Shown: positions 18,114-27,061 of the stretch, piece by piece | Layout of the letters: the number at the start of each line of letters is the position of its first letter | Numbering within the stretch: position 1 is the stretch's first letter | From: an uncultured Roseibium sp. | Lineage (GTDB): Bacteria; Pseudomonadota; Alphaproteobacteria; Rhizobiales; Stappiaceae | Direction of reading: 5' to 3' | DNA: 64,000 nucleotides | Assembly (NCBI RefSeq): GCF_947494555.1 | Contig: NZ_CANLVF010000002.1 | Coordinates: 1,240,001 to 1,304,000, forward strand | The notes under the pieces: model-generated | Databases searched by the model: none | Told to the model about the DNA's origin: nothing | Seen by the model: only the letters and a program-made list of their open reading frames with translations | Made by a program: the position numbers and the translations under genes

Positions 18114-18412
18114 CGTTCCCCCAACACTTTGCTTAAGTAAACCGGGGGTTGGATAAATAATTCATGAAGAGTTTTGGCTGCGGCGTGGGCACAAGATGCG
18201 CGAATTAAATATAGCTGAAAAACGTCATTTTGATCATGGAGATAGGCCAACAAACACGCGGCTCTTTTTTTGCCCGAATTAATTATAGATCGCGCTCAAG
18301 TGATTGAGCTGTGTGTCAATTACTACCTTTAATAGAACTTCTGTTCGATATCGAATCTGTAACTCTACTTACGCGACACAAACAAATGCGATTTTTCTTC
18401 TACTATTTTCTC
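18114..18412. promoter_or_regulatory. Upstream region of the chemoreceptor gene with a 14-bp direct repeat
   Basis: This AT-rich 299-base gap contains CGAATTAAATATAG at 18201-18214 and CGAATTAATTATAG at 18275-18288. They are 13/14 identical in direct orientation, 74 bases apart. They may be regulator sites or duplicated promoter elements for the leftward chemoreceptor. Nothing else is recognised. Confidence 0.4.
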
Positions 18413-18610
18413 TTAGATTCGTTCTGCCCGGGCTTCATCAAGGAGCCTTTTCAGTGATTGCAGATCGCCAATATGATTGGCCATCAGTAAAATGAGCCGG
18501 GCGTTATACGCATCGCTTTCCTCTTTGCTCAAACCTTCATGTGCCGCCAGAAGTTCTGCATAAAAGGCATCAGGAGCCTCCAGGTTCGGCCGTAAAACTT
18601 CGTTGGTCAT
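18413..18610 (-). CDS. DUF2783-type small protein
   Basis: This 65-residue, mostly helical acidic protein (LEAPDAFYAELLAAHEGLS, then NARLILLMANHIGD) matches what I know of the DUF2783 family, small proteins encoded next to MhpA-like flavin hydroxylases. Its ATG overlaps the stop of the FAD monooxygenase gene as ATGA, so the two are translationally coupled. Function is unknown; a partner or stabiliser of the monooxygenase is plausible. It is the last gene of the aromatic operon. Confidence 0.75.
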   Translation of the reverse strand: MTNEVLRPNLEAPDAFYAELLAAHEGLSKEESDAYNARLILLMANHIGDLQSLKRLLDEARAERI

Positions 18611-20220
18611 TGCAAGCCTCTTCCTATTGCCCTATCGAGCGCCTGTTCGATCATATCCTGGTCGTAGTGTTGCCAGCGCGCAGCAACGTGCTGGTCAGGG
18701 CGGATCAGATAGACCGCAGCAGCGGCGTTTCCAAGATATCTTTGCACCAGTTCCGGACTGATTTCATCGCTCGCGACCGTCAGTCCCTTGACCGGAACCC
18801 CGTTGAGTTCAATTCCCGCCGGCACCTCAACCCCGCATCCCAGAAGAAAGAATTCGCTCCCCAACTGGTCGAGCAGCCAGCCATCGGATAACGGTGCGTC
18901 TGCAACAGGACTTCCCGGACGGGTCCGATCCGGCAGTTTCTTGTCATCCGCCCCGTTGAGCGGTGAGCCGTCATAGGTGCAGGGGACTGACAGACGTCCG
19001 GAATTTACAAGCGGACGTGCGAAGGCATGATGCTCGGAAAGATCAAGAACAGCATCCCGGAAGATCCGGCTCATTTCCGATTTCGGTGTAATGAAGTCCG
19101 TCGAGCGGGAGCTTTGCAGTATGTTTTCATCCGCCCCCAGTTCTCTTTCAAAGGAATAGCTGTCAAGCAATGCCTCCGGTGCCTTGCCGTCAAGAACCAG
19201 TTTCAGTTTCCAGCCCAGATTGTCAGCGTCCTGAAAACCGGAATTGGCCCCGCGCGCACCAAAGGGAGATACCTGGTGCGCGCTGTCGCCGGCAAAAATC
19301 ACCCTGCCGTGTCGAAACTCTTCCATGCGGCGGCACTGAAAGGTGTAGATCGACACCCATTCCAGATCGAAGTCGACATCCTCGCCCAGCATCTGCTTAA
19401 GCCGCGGGATGACGTTTTCCGGCTTCTTTTCCTCTTCCTTGTCGATGTCCCAACCGAGTTGAAGGTCGATGCGCCAGACGCCGTCAGGTTGCTTGTGCAG
19501 CAGCGCCGACTGATCCTTGTTGAACGGCGGATCGAACCAGAACCAGCGCTCGGTTGGAAAATCCGCTTTCATGATGACATCGGCGATCAGGAAATTGTCC
19601 TCAAACACACGCCCAACAAAATCGAGGTCGAGCATGCGGCGGGTTGGCGAGCCGGCACCATCGCACGCAATCAGCCAATCGGCTTCCAGGTTATAGGCGC
19701 CGTCCTGCGTTTCGACTGTCACGAGCGTATGATCGTCGTAGCGATGAAGGTTCTCCACCCTGTTGCCGCCGCGTATTTCCACCGGCTTGCCTTCAGCCTG
19801 CAGGGCGCGGATACGTTCGACGAGATACAGCTCACAGTAATATTGTTGGAGATTGATGAAGGCAGGACGCTTGTGGCCGTCTTCGGGCAGCAGGTTGAAA
19901 TTATAGACCTGCCTGTCGCCGAAATAGACCTTGCCGAGGTTCCAGACGACGCCCTTCTCGACCATCTCGTTGCCGCATCCAAGCCGATCGAAGATTTCCA
20001 GCGAGCGCTTTGAAAAACAGATCGCCCTTGAGCCGACGCTGACCTTGTCGTTGTCGTCGAGCACGACAACCGGAACATCTGCCTGGGCAAGGTCGATCGC
20101 CATGGCAAGGCCGACGGGGCCGGCACCGATGATAACAACCGGATGGCGCACAGGTGCTGGCGCGTCCTGATCGGCGGCACGCCTGTAGGGATACAAGGGC
20201 GCTTCAAAAAGTTTGGTCAA
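18607..20220 (-). CDS. FAD-dependent aromatic hydroxylase (MhpA-like)
   Basis: The 537-residue flavoprotein monooxygenase has the FAD-binding GxGxxG (VIIGAGPVGLAMAIDLA, residues 28-44), the DG-type motif (DWLIACDGAGSPTR near 180) and the GDSAHQVSPFGARGANSG motif near 312. The C-terminus has a thioredoxin-like end typical of the phenol hydroxylase group. It should hydroxylate a phenolic acid with NAD(P)H and oxygen. Placed with hmgA, a likely product is homogentisate, for example from 3-hydroxyphenylacetate. The start is a TTG, chosen because GGGAGGTGAACC precedes it with ideal spacing. Confidence 0.88.
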   Translation of the reverse strand: MTKLFEAPLYPYRRAADQDAPAPVRHPVVIIGAGPVGLAMAIDLAQADVPVVVLDDNDKVSVGSRAICFSKRSLEIFDRLGCGNEMVEKGVVWNLGKVYFGDRQVYNFNLLPEDGHKRPAFINLQQYYCELYLVERIRALQAEGKPVEIRGGNRVENLHRYDDHTLVTVETQDGAYNLEADWLIACDGAGSPTRRMLDLDFVGRVFEDNFLIADVIMKADFPTERWFWFDPPFNKDQSALLHKQPDGVWRIDLQLGWDIDKEEEKKPENVIPRLKQMLGEDVDFDLEWVSIYTFQCRRMEEFRHGRVIFAGDSAHQVSPFGARGANSGFQDADNLGWKLKLVLDGKAPEALLDSYSFERELGADENILQSSRSTDFITPKSEMSRIFRDAVLDLSEHHAFARPLVNSGRLSVPCTYDGSPLNGADDKKLPDRTRPGSPVADAPLSDGWLLDQLGSEFFLLGCGVEVPAGIELNGVPVKGLTVASDEISPELVQRYLGNAAAAVYLIRPDQHVAARWQHYDQDMIEQALDRAIGRGLQ

Positions 20221-20243
20221 AGGTTCACCTCCCAGATCCCTCG

Positions 20244-20768
20244 CTACATGTATTTTTTGGCCACCGGGTGGCGGCCGAATTCAAGAAAGAAATCATCCAA
20301 TTGAGGCGGCACGACACTGGTTCCGGCCAGCATTGCGTGTGCCTGTCCCCGGTGGTGGATCTGATGCTGAAAGAGATGCAACAGCGTGTTGCCGATGGTC
20401 TCCTGCATGACGCCTTTCCTGCCCCGGTCCTGCGCAATTGCTCTGTCCAGATCCGTCTCGCTGAGGTCATCGCAGAACAGGATGAGTTGCCGGTCCTGCC
20501 AGGTCTGGGCTGAACGCAGCTTGTCCGCGGTTTCCAGATGAGGCGTTTCGTAGACAGACAGGCCTTTCCCTTCCTCGCAAAGCGCATCCAGATAATAGCG
20601 GTCGACTTCCCAGTTGTGATTGAGGGTTTCGCGAATGGACGGGAAAAACCCTGCCCGCTCTGCATCGAACTCCGCCTGGCTGAGGCGGCAACAGGCCTCA
20701 TAGAGCATCTCATTTGCGTAGGCGTTGTTGCGTGCCATCAGTTGGAGAAAGACAAGGCTTTTGCTCAT
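20244..20768 (-). CDS. DinB-fold metal-binding protein, candidate isomerase
   Basis: The 174-residue protein has the DinB/YfiT four-helix fold, with the probable metal triad His51 (LNHNW), His135 and His139 (HLFQHQIHHRGQ). The family includes thiol-dependent transferases and the mycothiol-dependent maleylpyruvate isomerase. In this operon, between homogentisate dioxygenase and a fumarylacetoacetase-family gene on one side and a hydroxylase on the other, it is a candidate maleylacetoacetate isomerase. No GST-type isomerase is present. The role is inferred; the fold assignment is well supported. Its ATGA start overlaps the preceding gene. Confidence 0.8.
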   Translation of the reverse strand: MSKSLVFLQLMARNNAYANEMLYEACCRLSQAEFDAERAGFFPSIRETLNHNWEVDRYYLDALCEEGKGLSVYETPHLETADKLRSAQTWQDRQLILFCDDLSETDLDRAIAQDRGRKGVMQETIGNTLLHLFQHQIHHRGQAHAMLAGTSVVPPQLDDFFLEFGRHPVAKKYM

Positions 20769-21346
20769 TCTATTGCGTCCGCGCCATTCTGTTTTTCATC
20801 ACGAGGTTTCCCTTTAGAAAAGACTACCTCTATTCCAACCTTGAATTCGGCCAGGCGTTTCCGACGCATTTCTTCAGGCATTGCACCGATGTTTACCTGA
20901 TGAGAAAACCAACATGACGTAATCGCTGGCCGATATTCAGACTGGGACAAAATCGTCGGCACCAAACTTCCTGGCTTCTTCTGCTTGGTGAAAAGAGCAG
21001 CGACGAGAGCACCCGGATAATTTCCAACTGCGAAATTATACTCCGACATTTCTACAGTCTGGTCTGCTATTCCGCTATCATCTTGATATTCTTGCGAGTT
21101 TACGTAGCAGACTTCTGACACGAGCAAGCCATCCAGATCGCCAAAGAGCAGTTTCTCAATTGAATAGGTCGCCTTCTCGCAAATCGCTTCTCGAGTGATT
21201 TGGTGATCGTAAGAAACGACAGTCGCAATCACCCCCAATGCCTCATTCCTGCTTGGTTCATCATATTCACCGGGCTTCGGCGCGGCACACGCCCAAGCAG
21301 AGCTAAGCGTGCTCAATAGAGCGAACAGCAAAATTGTAAAACGCAT
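20765..21346 (-). CDS. Secreted protein of unknown function inside the aromatic operon
   Basis: This 193-residue product begins with a signal peptide (MRFTILLFALLSTLSSAWA, cut before Cys20). It is not recognised. It has several cysteines (Cys20, Cys58 and others) and a charged, lysine-rich tail. The ATG at 21346 is the first that gives a signal peptide, though the frame is open to 21565. Its DNA is clearly AT-richer than the neighbouring catabolic genes. It overlaps the DinB gene start by four bases, so it is translated in the operon despite looking foreign. Confidence 0.65.
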   Translation of the reverse strand: MRFTILLFALLSTLSSAWACAAPKPGEYDEPSRNEALGVIATVVSYDHQITREAICEKATYSIEKLLFGDLDGLLVSEVCYVNSQEYQDDSGIADQTVEMSEYNFAVGNYPGALVAALFTKQKKPGSLVPTILSQSEYRPAITSCWFSHQVNIGAMPEEMRRKRLAEFKVGIEVVFSKGKPRDEKQNGADAIE

Positions 21347-21437
21347 TCTCTTGCCTAGCCTTGTTGGAAGAACTGATCTCAAAACCGCGCAATCATTCCT
21401 GCATCCAAGGGCGCTCGCTCTATGGCAGCTACCCGGC

Positions 21438-22397
21438 TCATCCCTGCAGATCCGCCCACATCTTGGCATCGCGTTCTGCCGTCCAGATGCGCGGTGTGTC
21501 GATGCCGAGTGCCTCGTCATAGGCCCGGGCGACATTGAACGGCAGGCAATGCTCGTAGATCGCATAGTCCTTGAACTTCGGATCGCATTCGGCGCGGCAG
21601 GCGTCCCAGGCCTCTTTCAGCGATCCGCCACCCTGGGCGATCCGGGCGACCGGCCGGTAGGTCGAGGACACGAAGTCGGCCGTGTTGGTCAGCGCCTTGC
21701 CCACCATCTCCTTGCCGACAAGCGCGTCGCCGCGGCCCGGTGCGATGGCTTCCACATCGAAGGAACGGATTGCTTCAAGCGTTGTCGGCCAGTCGTTGAA
21801 ATGGCCGTCGCCGCAGTAGCACGCGGAGTGGTACTCGACGATGTCGCCGGTGAACATGACGTTCTGGTCCGGCACATGGATGACGATGTCACCCGCCGTA
21901 TGGGCGCGGCCAAGGAAGCGCAGATCGACCCGGCGCTTGCCCAGATAAACGGTCATGCGGTCGTTGAAGGTGGTGGTCGGCCAGGTCAGGGGCGGAATAT
22001 CGTTGACGTTGTCATAGCCCATGAACAGACGCGGGAAACGCATGAATTCAGATTCCCGGTCTTCAGCGCCACGCTCCACAACCATGGAGCGGGCTTTCTG
22101 GCTCATGATCACGGTCGGTGCCCGATAGGCGGCGGCGCCCAGAACGCGCACGGCGTGATAATGGGTCAGCACAAGATGGCTGATCGGCTTGTCGGTGACG
22201 GAGCGCACTTTTTCGATCACCTTGCTGGCAAGTTCAGGTGTCGCCTGCGCCTCGATGATCATGACGCTGTCATCGCCGATGATGACACCGGTATTCGGAT
22301 CGCCTTCTGCGGTGAAGGCCCAGAGGTCCTTGCCTATCTCGGTGAAGGAAATCTTCTTTTCCGCCATGTCTCCGGCAGATGCGAATTGCTTGCTCAT
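21438..22397 (-). CDS. Metallo-beta-lactamase-fold protein with altered HxHxDH motif
   Basis: The 319-residue MBL-fold protein has THYHAVRVLG at residues 78-87 where the family normally has HxHxDH. The Asp and the following His are replaced. A later histidine (GRAHTAGD) and aspartate (FTGDIVEY) remain, and GRGDAL replaces the usual histidine-containing end motif. It may bind one metal ion only or have another function. The start ATG has GGGAGG upstream. It lies between the FAH-family gene and the secreted protein gene in the homogentisate operon. Substrate unknown; a ring-cleavage product or thioester is possible. Confidence 0.8.
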   Translation of the reverse strand: MSKQFASAGDMAEKKISFTEIGKDLWAFTAEGDPNTGVIIGDDSVMIIEAQATPELASKVIEKVRSVTDKPISHLVLTHYHAVRVLGAAAYRAPTVIMSQKARSMVVERGAEDRESEFMRFPRLFMGYDNVNDIPPLTWPTTTFNDRMTVYLGKRRVDLRFLGRAHTAGDIVIHVPDQNVMFTGDIVEYHSACYCGDGHFNDWPTTLEAIRSFDVEAIAPGRGDALVGKEMVGKALTNTADFVSSTYRPVARIAQGGGSLKEAWDACRAECDPKFKDYAIYEHCLPFNVARAYDEALGIDTPRIWTAERDAKMWADLQG

Positions 22398-22491
22398 GTT
22401 GCCTCCCAGGGCACATTTTCCGATTGATGCTGCCGCCGGTGCTGAGCCGGCGCGTCGTTGAAAATTCTCAAAGGCTGCGGGTTCAACCCTG

Positions 22492-23499
22492 CTAGACTTT
22501 CTCCACCGTCTGTTCGATCGCCCCGAAAATCGAATGACCGTCGCCGTCCACCATCTCGATGCGCACCGTGTCACCAAATTTCATGAACGGGGTCTTGGCC
22601 TGACCGTCCTTGATGGTCTCGATCATGCGGATCTCGGCAATACAGGAATAGCCGACACCTCCCTCTGCGACCGGCTTGCCGGGACCGCCGTCAAGCTTGT
22701 TGGAAACTGTACCGGAGCCGATGATCGCGCCGGCGCCCAGGTCCCGAGACTTTGCGGCATGGGCGATGAGCTGACCGAAATCAAAGGTCATGTCGACGCC
22801 TGCCTCGGCACGGCCGAACGGAGCGCCGTTCAGGTCCACCTGGAGCGGCAGGTGCAGTTTGCCGTCTTTCCAGGCATCGCCCAGTTCGTCCGGTGTCACG
22901 GCGACGGGAGAAAACGTGGAGGACGGTTTTGACTGGAAAAAACCGAAGCCCTTGCCGAGCTCTGCCGGGATAAGTCCGCGCAGGGACACGTCATTGACCA
23001 GCATCACAAGACGGATCGTGCCAAGAGCGTCCGCAGGGCTGATGCCCATCGGGACGTCACCGGTAATGACAGCAATCTCGCCCTCCATATCAATGCCCCA
23101 GGCCTCGTCGCGCATTCTGATCGGATCGCGCGGGGCAAGGAATGTGTCGGAGCCGCCCTGGTACATCAGCGGATCCGTCCAGAAACTGTCCGGCATCTGG
23201 GCCCCTCTGGCCTTGCGCACCAGCTCCACGTGATTGACATAGGCCGAGCCGTCCGCCCACTGAAACGCGCGCGGCAGCGGCGACAGGGCGTCATGCTCGT
23301 GAAACCGGATTGTCGGCACGGCCTCATGCGACAGGCTTTCCGCCAGAAGTGCGAGCTTTGGAGCAATTGTGTCCCAGTCGTCCAGCGCGGCCTGCAGCGT
23401 CGGTGCGATGTGGCTGGCATCGGTGCAAAAGGTCAACCTTTCGTTGACCACGACCAGCTTGCCGTCCCGGCTGCCATCCTTGAGCGTTGCCAGTTTCAT
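22492..23499 (-). CDS. Fumarylacetoacetate hydrolase family protein
   Basis: The 335-residue hydrolase has the FAH-family metal and catalytic patterns: DMEGEIAVITGDVPMG near 140, LVNDVSLRGL near 169, FFQSKPSSTFSPVAV near 187, and GSGTVSNKLDGG near 262. It splits fumarylacetoacetate into fumarate and acetoacetate, the last step of homogentisate breakdown. It follows hmgA and an MBL gene in the same operon and has a strong AAGGAG site. The bacterial two-domain form fits this length. I am confident of family; the exact substrate follows from the operon. Confidence 0.88.
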   Translation of the reverse strand: MKLATLKDGSRDGKLVVVNERLTFCTDASHIAPTLQAALDDWDTIAPKLALLAESLSHEAVPTIRFHEHDALSPLPRAFQWADGSAYVNHVELVRKARGAQMPDSFWTDPLMYQGGSDTFLAPRDPIRMRDEAWGIDMEGEIAVITGDVPMGISPADALGTIRLVMLVNDVSLRGLIPAELGKGFGFFQSKPSSTFSPVAVTPDELGDAWKDGKLHLPLQVDLNGAPFGRAEAGVDMTFDFGQLIAHAAKSRDLGAGAIIGSGTVSNKLDGGPGKPVAEGGVGYSCIAEIRMIETIKDGQAKTPFMKFGDTVRIEMVDGDGHSIFGAIEQTVEKV

Positions 23500-23504
23500 G
23501 AATT

Positions 23505-24374
23505 TCAGCTCCTTGTGATTGTCAGGCCATCATGGGCGACAATGGTTTTGCCGGAAAAGGCCTTTGTGGCTTCAAGCCATTCTTTCGTTTCAAAGCCCGG
23601 CAGGTCGGCCGGGATCAAATGATTGAGCACCAGGGTCCTGACCCCGGCAGCTTCTGCGATTTCCGCAACATCAGGGGCGAGCGTGTGACTTGCCAGGAGA
23701 TGTTCCCTGAGCCGCGCGCCGTTGCCGGTAATTTCCACGATCTTGTCGACTCCCCGTTCCAGCATCGCCTCATGAACCAGAATATCGCAATGCTCCGCGA
23801 ACTCGGCCAATGGCGGGAAATAGGCCGTGTCCGCGGAAAAGACGACGGACCAGCCCGGAGCCTCGAATCTCAGGGCGAAACAGTCGATCACCGGCGGATG
23901 ATCGACCCGAAGCGCTGAAACCGAAAGCTTGTCGTCGCCAAGGGGGACGACCCCTTCCTGAATCAGATGGATTTCAACAAGATCGCGCAGGTCAGGACGT
24001 CCCTCGTCTTCGATCCTCAGGTCGATATCGTAACGCATGGAATTCAGGAACCCATCCCAATATTCCATCAGATCCGTAGGACCGTAGATTTTCACCGGAT
24101 GCGCCAGACCTGTCGTCCAGGCAGTGTGCAAAAGCGGCCCGAGTTCCAGCACATGATCGGAATGCAAGTGGGTCACGAAGACAATGTCGAGATCCTTGAG
24201 AAAGATACCGGCCTCGACGAGGGCGCGCGTTATGCCCAACCCGCAATCAACGACACACCTGCGGCCGCCGATCTCGATCAGTGCACTCGTCGGCGACGGT
24301 CCGCCCGGTCTGATCGCCGGACCGCCTTTCGACCCGAGAATAACAAGACGGTCGTCGAGATCCTTTAGAGCCAT
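23505..24374 (-). CDS. Metallo-beta-lactamase-fold hydrolase (RNase Z-like)
   Basis: The 289-residue protein has a complete dinuclear site: HLHSDH at residues 69-74, SADTAYFPPL near 182, and LASHTLAPDVAEIAEAA with a late NHL histidine. The overall pattern resembles the RNase Z/arylsulfatase-like branch. It overlaps the region of the hmgA stop. Two starts are possible, TTG at 24386 (overlapping the hmgA stop) and ATG at 24374; the ATG is used here. Its role in the homogentisate operon is unknown. It could act on a lactone or ester intermediate. Confidence 0.82.
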   Translation of the reverse strand: MALKDLDDRLVILGSKGGPAIRPGGPSPTSALIEIGGRRCVVDCGLGITRALVEAGIFLKDLDIVFVTHLHSDHVLELGPLLHTAWTTGLAHPVKIYGPTDLMEYWDGFLNSMRYDIDLRIEDEGRPDLRDLVEIHLIQEGVVPLGDDKLSVSALRVDHPPVIDCFALRFEAPGWSVVFSADTAYFPPLAEFAEHCDILVHEAMLERGVDKIVEITGNGARLREHLLASHTLAPDVAEIAEAAGVRTLVLNHLIPADLPGFETKEWLEATKAFSGKTIVAHDGLTITRS

Positions 24375-24382
24375 TTGACTGC

Positions 24383-25756
24383 TCAACCCTTGTTCCAGGT
24401 TCCCTCAGGGGTGCCATCGAACTTTTTCTCAAGAGAGTCCCAGCAGTCAATATAGTCGTCCTGAAGTGGCGCTTCCTTGGCGGCAAATTCCGTGAGGTGT
24501 TGCGGAAAACGGGTCTCGAACATGAAAGACATTGTGTTGTCGAGCTTTTCCGCCTTCAGATCCGCGTTGGACGCGCCCTCGAAGGCATTTTTGTCCGGGC
24601 CATGCGGCAGCATCATATTGTGGAGGCTCATACCACCCGGCACAAAACCCTTGGGCTTGGCGTCATACTGGCCATAAATGTTGCCCATCAGTTCGGACAT
24701 GATGTTCTTGTGATACCATGGCGGGCGGAACGTATCTTCCATGACCATCCAGCGTTCGCGGAACAGCACGAAGTCGATATTGGCGGTTCCCGGAACACCG
24801 GACGCGGCGGTCAGTACGGTGAAGATAGAGGGGTCGGGATGATCAAACAGGATCGCGCCGATCGGGCAGTAGTTCCTCAGATCGTATTTGCACGGCGCAT
24901 AATTGCCGTGCCAGGCGACAACATCGAGAGGCGAATGGCCGATCTTTGTCTCGTGGAACTGGCCGCACCATTTCACCGTCAGCGTTGACGGCGTTTCACG
25001 GTCCTCGAAACAGGCGACCGGGGATTTGAAATCGCGTCGGTTTGCCATGCAGTTGGCGCCGATAGGTCCCCTTCCCGGCAGCTCGAATTTCTGTCCGTAG
25101 TTCTCGCAGACAAATCCTCGTGCGGGACCTTTGACAACTTCGACCCGGTAGACCAGCCCGCGCGGGATGATGGCAATTTCCTTCGGCTCCAGCTCGATCA
25201 CGCCGAGTTCTGTGCAGAACCTCAGAATTCCTTCCTGCGGCACTACCAGAAGCTCGCTGTCGGCGGAAAAGAAGTATTCGTCCTCCATCGATCTGGTCAC
25301 CAGATAGATATGGCTTGCCATGCCGACTTGGGTATTGACATCTCCGGCGGTCGTCATGGTGCGCATACCGGTCAGCCAGGAAAGCTCTTCGCTGGAATGC
25401 GGCACCGGATCCCAGCGATACTGCCCGAGCGAAATGACGTCGTCGGCAATATTCGGAGCGCTTTTCCAATAAGGCAGATCTATCTTTTCAAAACGGCTGG
25501 TGTGCTTCACCGATGGGCGGATGCGATAACACCAGGTCCGCTCGTTCTGATGGCTTGGCGCCGTAAACGCTGTTCCAGAAAGCTGTTCACCGTAAAGACC
25601 ATATGCGCATTTCTGAGGGCTGTTCATGCCCTGTGGCAAGGACCCGGGCAGCGCCTCCGTCTCAAAGTCATTGCCGAAGCCCGGCATATAGTCGAAGGCC
25701 ACTGAATTGCGCCCGTTGCCGGACAATTTTTGCGTGCTGTCGGTTCTCTGATCCAT
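24383..25756 (-). CDS. hmgA: Homogentisate 1,2-dioxygenase
   Basis: The 457-residue enzyme has the well-conserved homogentisate dioxygenase beginning ([20 protein letters not shown]), the [18 protein letters not shown] block, and the iron-site segments [22 protein letters not shown] and [19 protein letters not shown]. It opens homogentisate to 4-maleylacetoacetate. GGGAGG precedes the ATG at 25756, so 29 upstream open codons are discarded. It is the first gene of a leftward operon of up to eight genes, with an inverted-repeat operator candidate just upstream. Confidence 0.95.
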   Translation of the reverse strand: MDQRTDSTQKLSGNGRNSVAFDYMPGFGNDFETEALPGSLPQGMNSPQKCAYGLYGEQLSGTAFTAPSHQNERTWCYRIRPSVKHTSRFEKIDLPYWKSAPNIADDVISLGQYRWDPVPHSSEELSWLTGMRTMTTAGDVNTQVGMASHIYLVTRSMEDEYFFSADSELLVVPQEGILRFCTELGVIELEPKEIAIIPRGLVYRVEVVKGPARGFVCENYGQKFELPGRGPIGANCMANRRDFKSPVACFEDRETPSTLTVKWCGQFHETKIGHSPLDVVAWHGNYAPCKYDLRNYCPIGAILFDHPDPSIFTVLTAASGVPGTANIDFVLFRERWMVMEDTFRPPWYHKNIMSELMGNIYGQYDAKPKGFVPGGMSLHNMMLPHGPDKNAFEGASNADLKAEKLDNTMSFMFETRFPQHLTEFAAKEAPLQDDYIDCWDSLEKKFDGTPEGTWNKG

Positions 25757-25781
25757 GACGTCCTCCCGGTTCGGGGATAAA

Positions 25782-25801
25782 TTAGTTACATGTGTAACCA
25801 A
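25782..25801. promoter_or_regulatory. Candidate operator of the homogentisate operon
   Basis: GTTACA-TG-TGTAAC at 25785-25798 is a perfect 6-bp dyad. It extends outward as TT-x-GTTACA and TGTAAC-x-AA, 26 bases before the hmgA start. The size and shape fit a MarR-type repressor site such as those that control homogentisate genes. The regulator gene itself is not in the window. Confidence 0.55.
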
Positions 25802-25979
25802 TTTTACAAAGGGGTTCAAGGAAGAACCGAGACGATTTTTCAAGCTCTTGATTTGTCGGAGCCTTTTCGAACTCTCCAGGCAAATTCGGTTCAGGCGTTC
25901 CGGAAATTACAAGACCCTGTCTTGATCACGTGTCCAGAATACGGTAAAAAGAACAAAATAGGAACATCCGAGGTTAGCA

Positions 25980-26297
25980 ATGCAGTTTGTCAGCCCTTTG
26001 CAAGGCCATTCTTCCGTTGTCCTGTCGTCAGAGGCAGCCGGCTCCGAAGTGCCGCAGGCAACCGATGTGACACCTGAAGATGTGCACCAGATGATCATCT
26101 ATCTGCGCAAGGCAAAGGACCGGGCAATCGCCATTCGAGAGCAAAGTCCTGCAGGCAGTTACATGGAAAGCGTTCTGGTCAGAACGATCGACGGAATAAC
26201 ACTCGAACTGTCGCAGCTTGACTATCTGCTCGCCCGGAGCCCTGTCAAAGTTGTTGATCCCAATCTGTCTGCCCGTCGGATGCGGCCAGCGATCTGA
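25980..26297 (+). CDS. Hypothetical protein
   Basis: This 105-residue soluble protein has a central helical part (DVHQMIIYLRKAKDRAIAIR and LVRTIDGITLELSQLDYLLA). I do not recognise the family. A GAGG site precedes the ATG, and codon usage looks like the neighbours. It is divergent from hmgA and may share the upstream region at 25757-25979, but there is no functional hint. Confidence 0.6.
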   Translation: MQFVSPLQGHSSVVLSSEAAGSEVPQATDVTPEDVHQMIIYLRKAKDRAIAIREQSPAGSYMESVLVRTIDGITLELSQLDYLLARSPVKVVDPNLSARRMRPAI

Positions 26298-26338
26298 TCA
26301 TCGGGATAGCCGGCGAAAAGTGTGCTGCGTTCAATCCG

Positions 26339-26809
26339 TCAGCGGTACTTGGCAGCCGTGATGAATTCCCCAAAGGCCTCACACCAGACCAGCACGGTGT
26401 TGTAGTCGTCGATGCTTACCGTCTCGGGCACATCAACGATAAAGCCGTCGAATGTCTTGATGTCACCAAGCTGGACAGCGCTTTCCTTGACGGCCTCGAA
26501 CCCGGCCTCGTCCTCTACGAATTCCTTGACGAGATAGAGCTTGTAGTCGGGACCGGGAGACAACTCTCCCTTATGCACGATCCGCTGGGGAGAAATGCTA
26601 AACGTGCCCTCGCCCCAGTGCAGGAAATCGCTGCCTGCAAGGTCTCTTGTCAGGCTGGCCTCATACTGTGCGCCCGCGGCCGCCTCGGCCAGAACAGCTT
26701 CGTCCGGCCCCTGCGGTTCGGTCAGGATTGGCAGGAAATACACCCCGAGGGCGAACCCGACGGCTAGTACGGCTCCATGGGATACCAAAAGCAGAATCAG
26801 ACGCAACAT
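26339..26809 (-). CDS. Membrane-anchored DM13-domain protein
   Basis: The 156-residue protein has an N-terminal membrane anchor (LILLLVSHGAVLAVGFALGV). A DM13-like domain follows with SPGPDYKLYLV, VQLGDIKTFDGFIVDVP and the terminal VLVWCEAFGEFITAAKY. DM13 domains are proposed redox domains with a key cysteine, here in WCEAF near residue 142. The protein would face the periplasm. It converges with the hypothetical gene at 25980. The family call rests on the conserved C-terminal pattern. Confidence 0.75.
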   Translation of the reverse strand: MLRLILLLVSHGAVLAVGFALGVYFLPILTEPQGPDEAVLAEAAAGAQYEASLTRDLAGSDFLHWGEGTFSISPQRIVHKGELSPGPDYKLYLVKEFVEDEAGFEAVKESAVQLGDIKTFDGFIVDVPETVSIDDYNTVLVWCEAFGEFITAAKYR

Positions 26810-27061
26810 GTCGGGTCCTCAATATCACATTGACGTGTGCCACACCTAAGCAGCACTGGCGGGCGTTCAACCCAATCTACCATGACGTTTCCGTGCGCTG
26901 CAGTTTATGCGTTCCGCGAGCCCATCTTGAACTCAGGAGGCTACTTCGTCACCCGGCGCTGTCTGCCAGACTGGATTGCCTCGGCTTTAGATACACAATG
27001 AGGCTATTCAAATCAGGTGGAACGTTGGGTTGATGCACCAACAATCCATTGGCACTGATAA

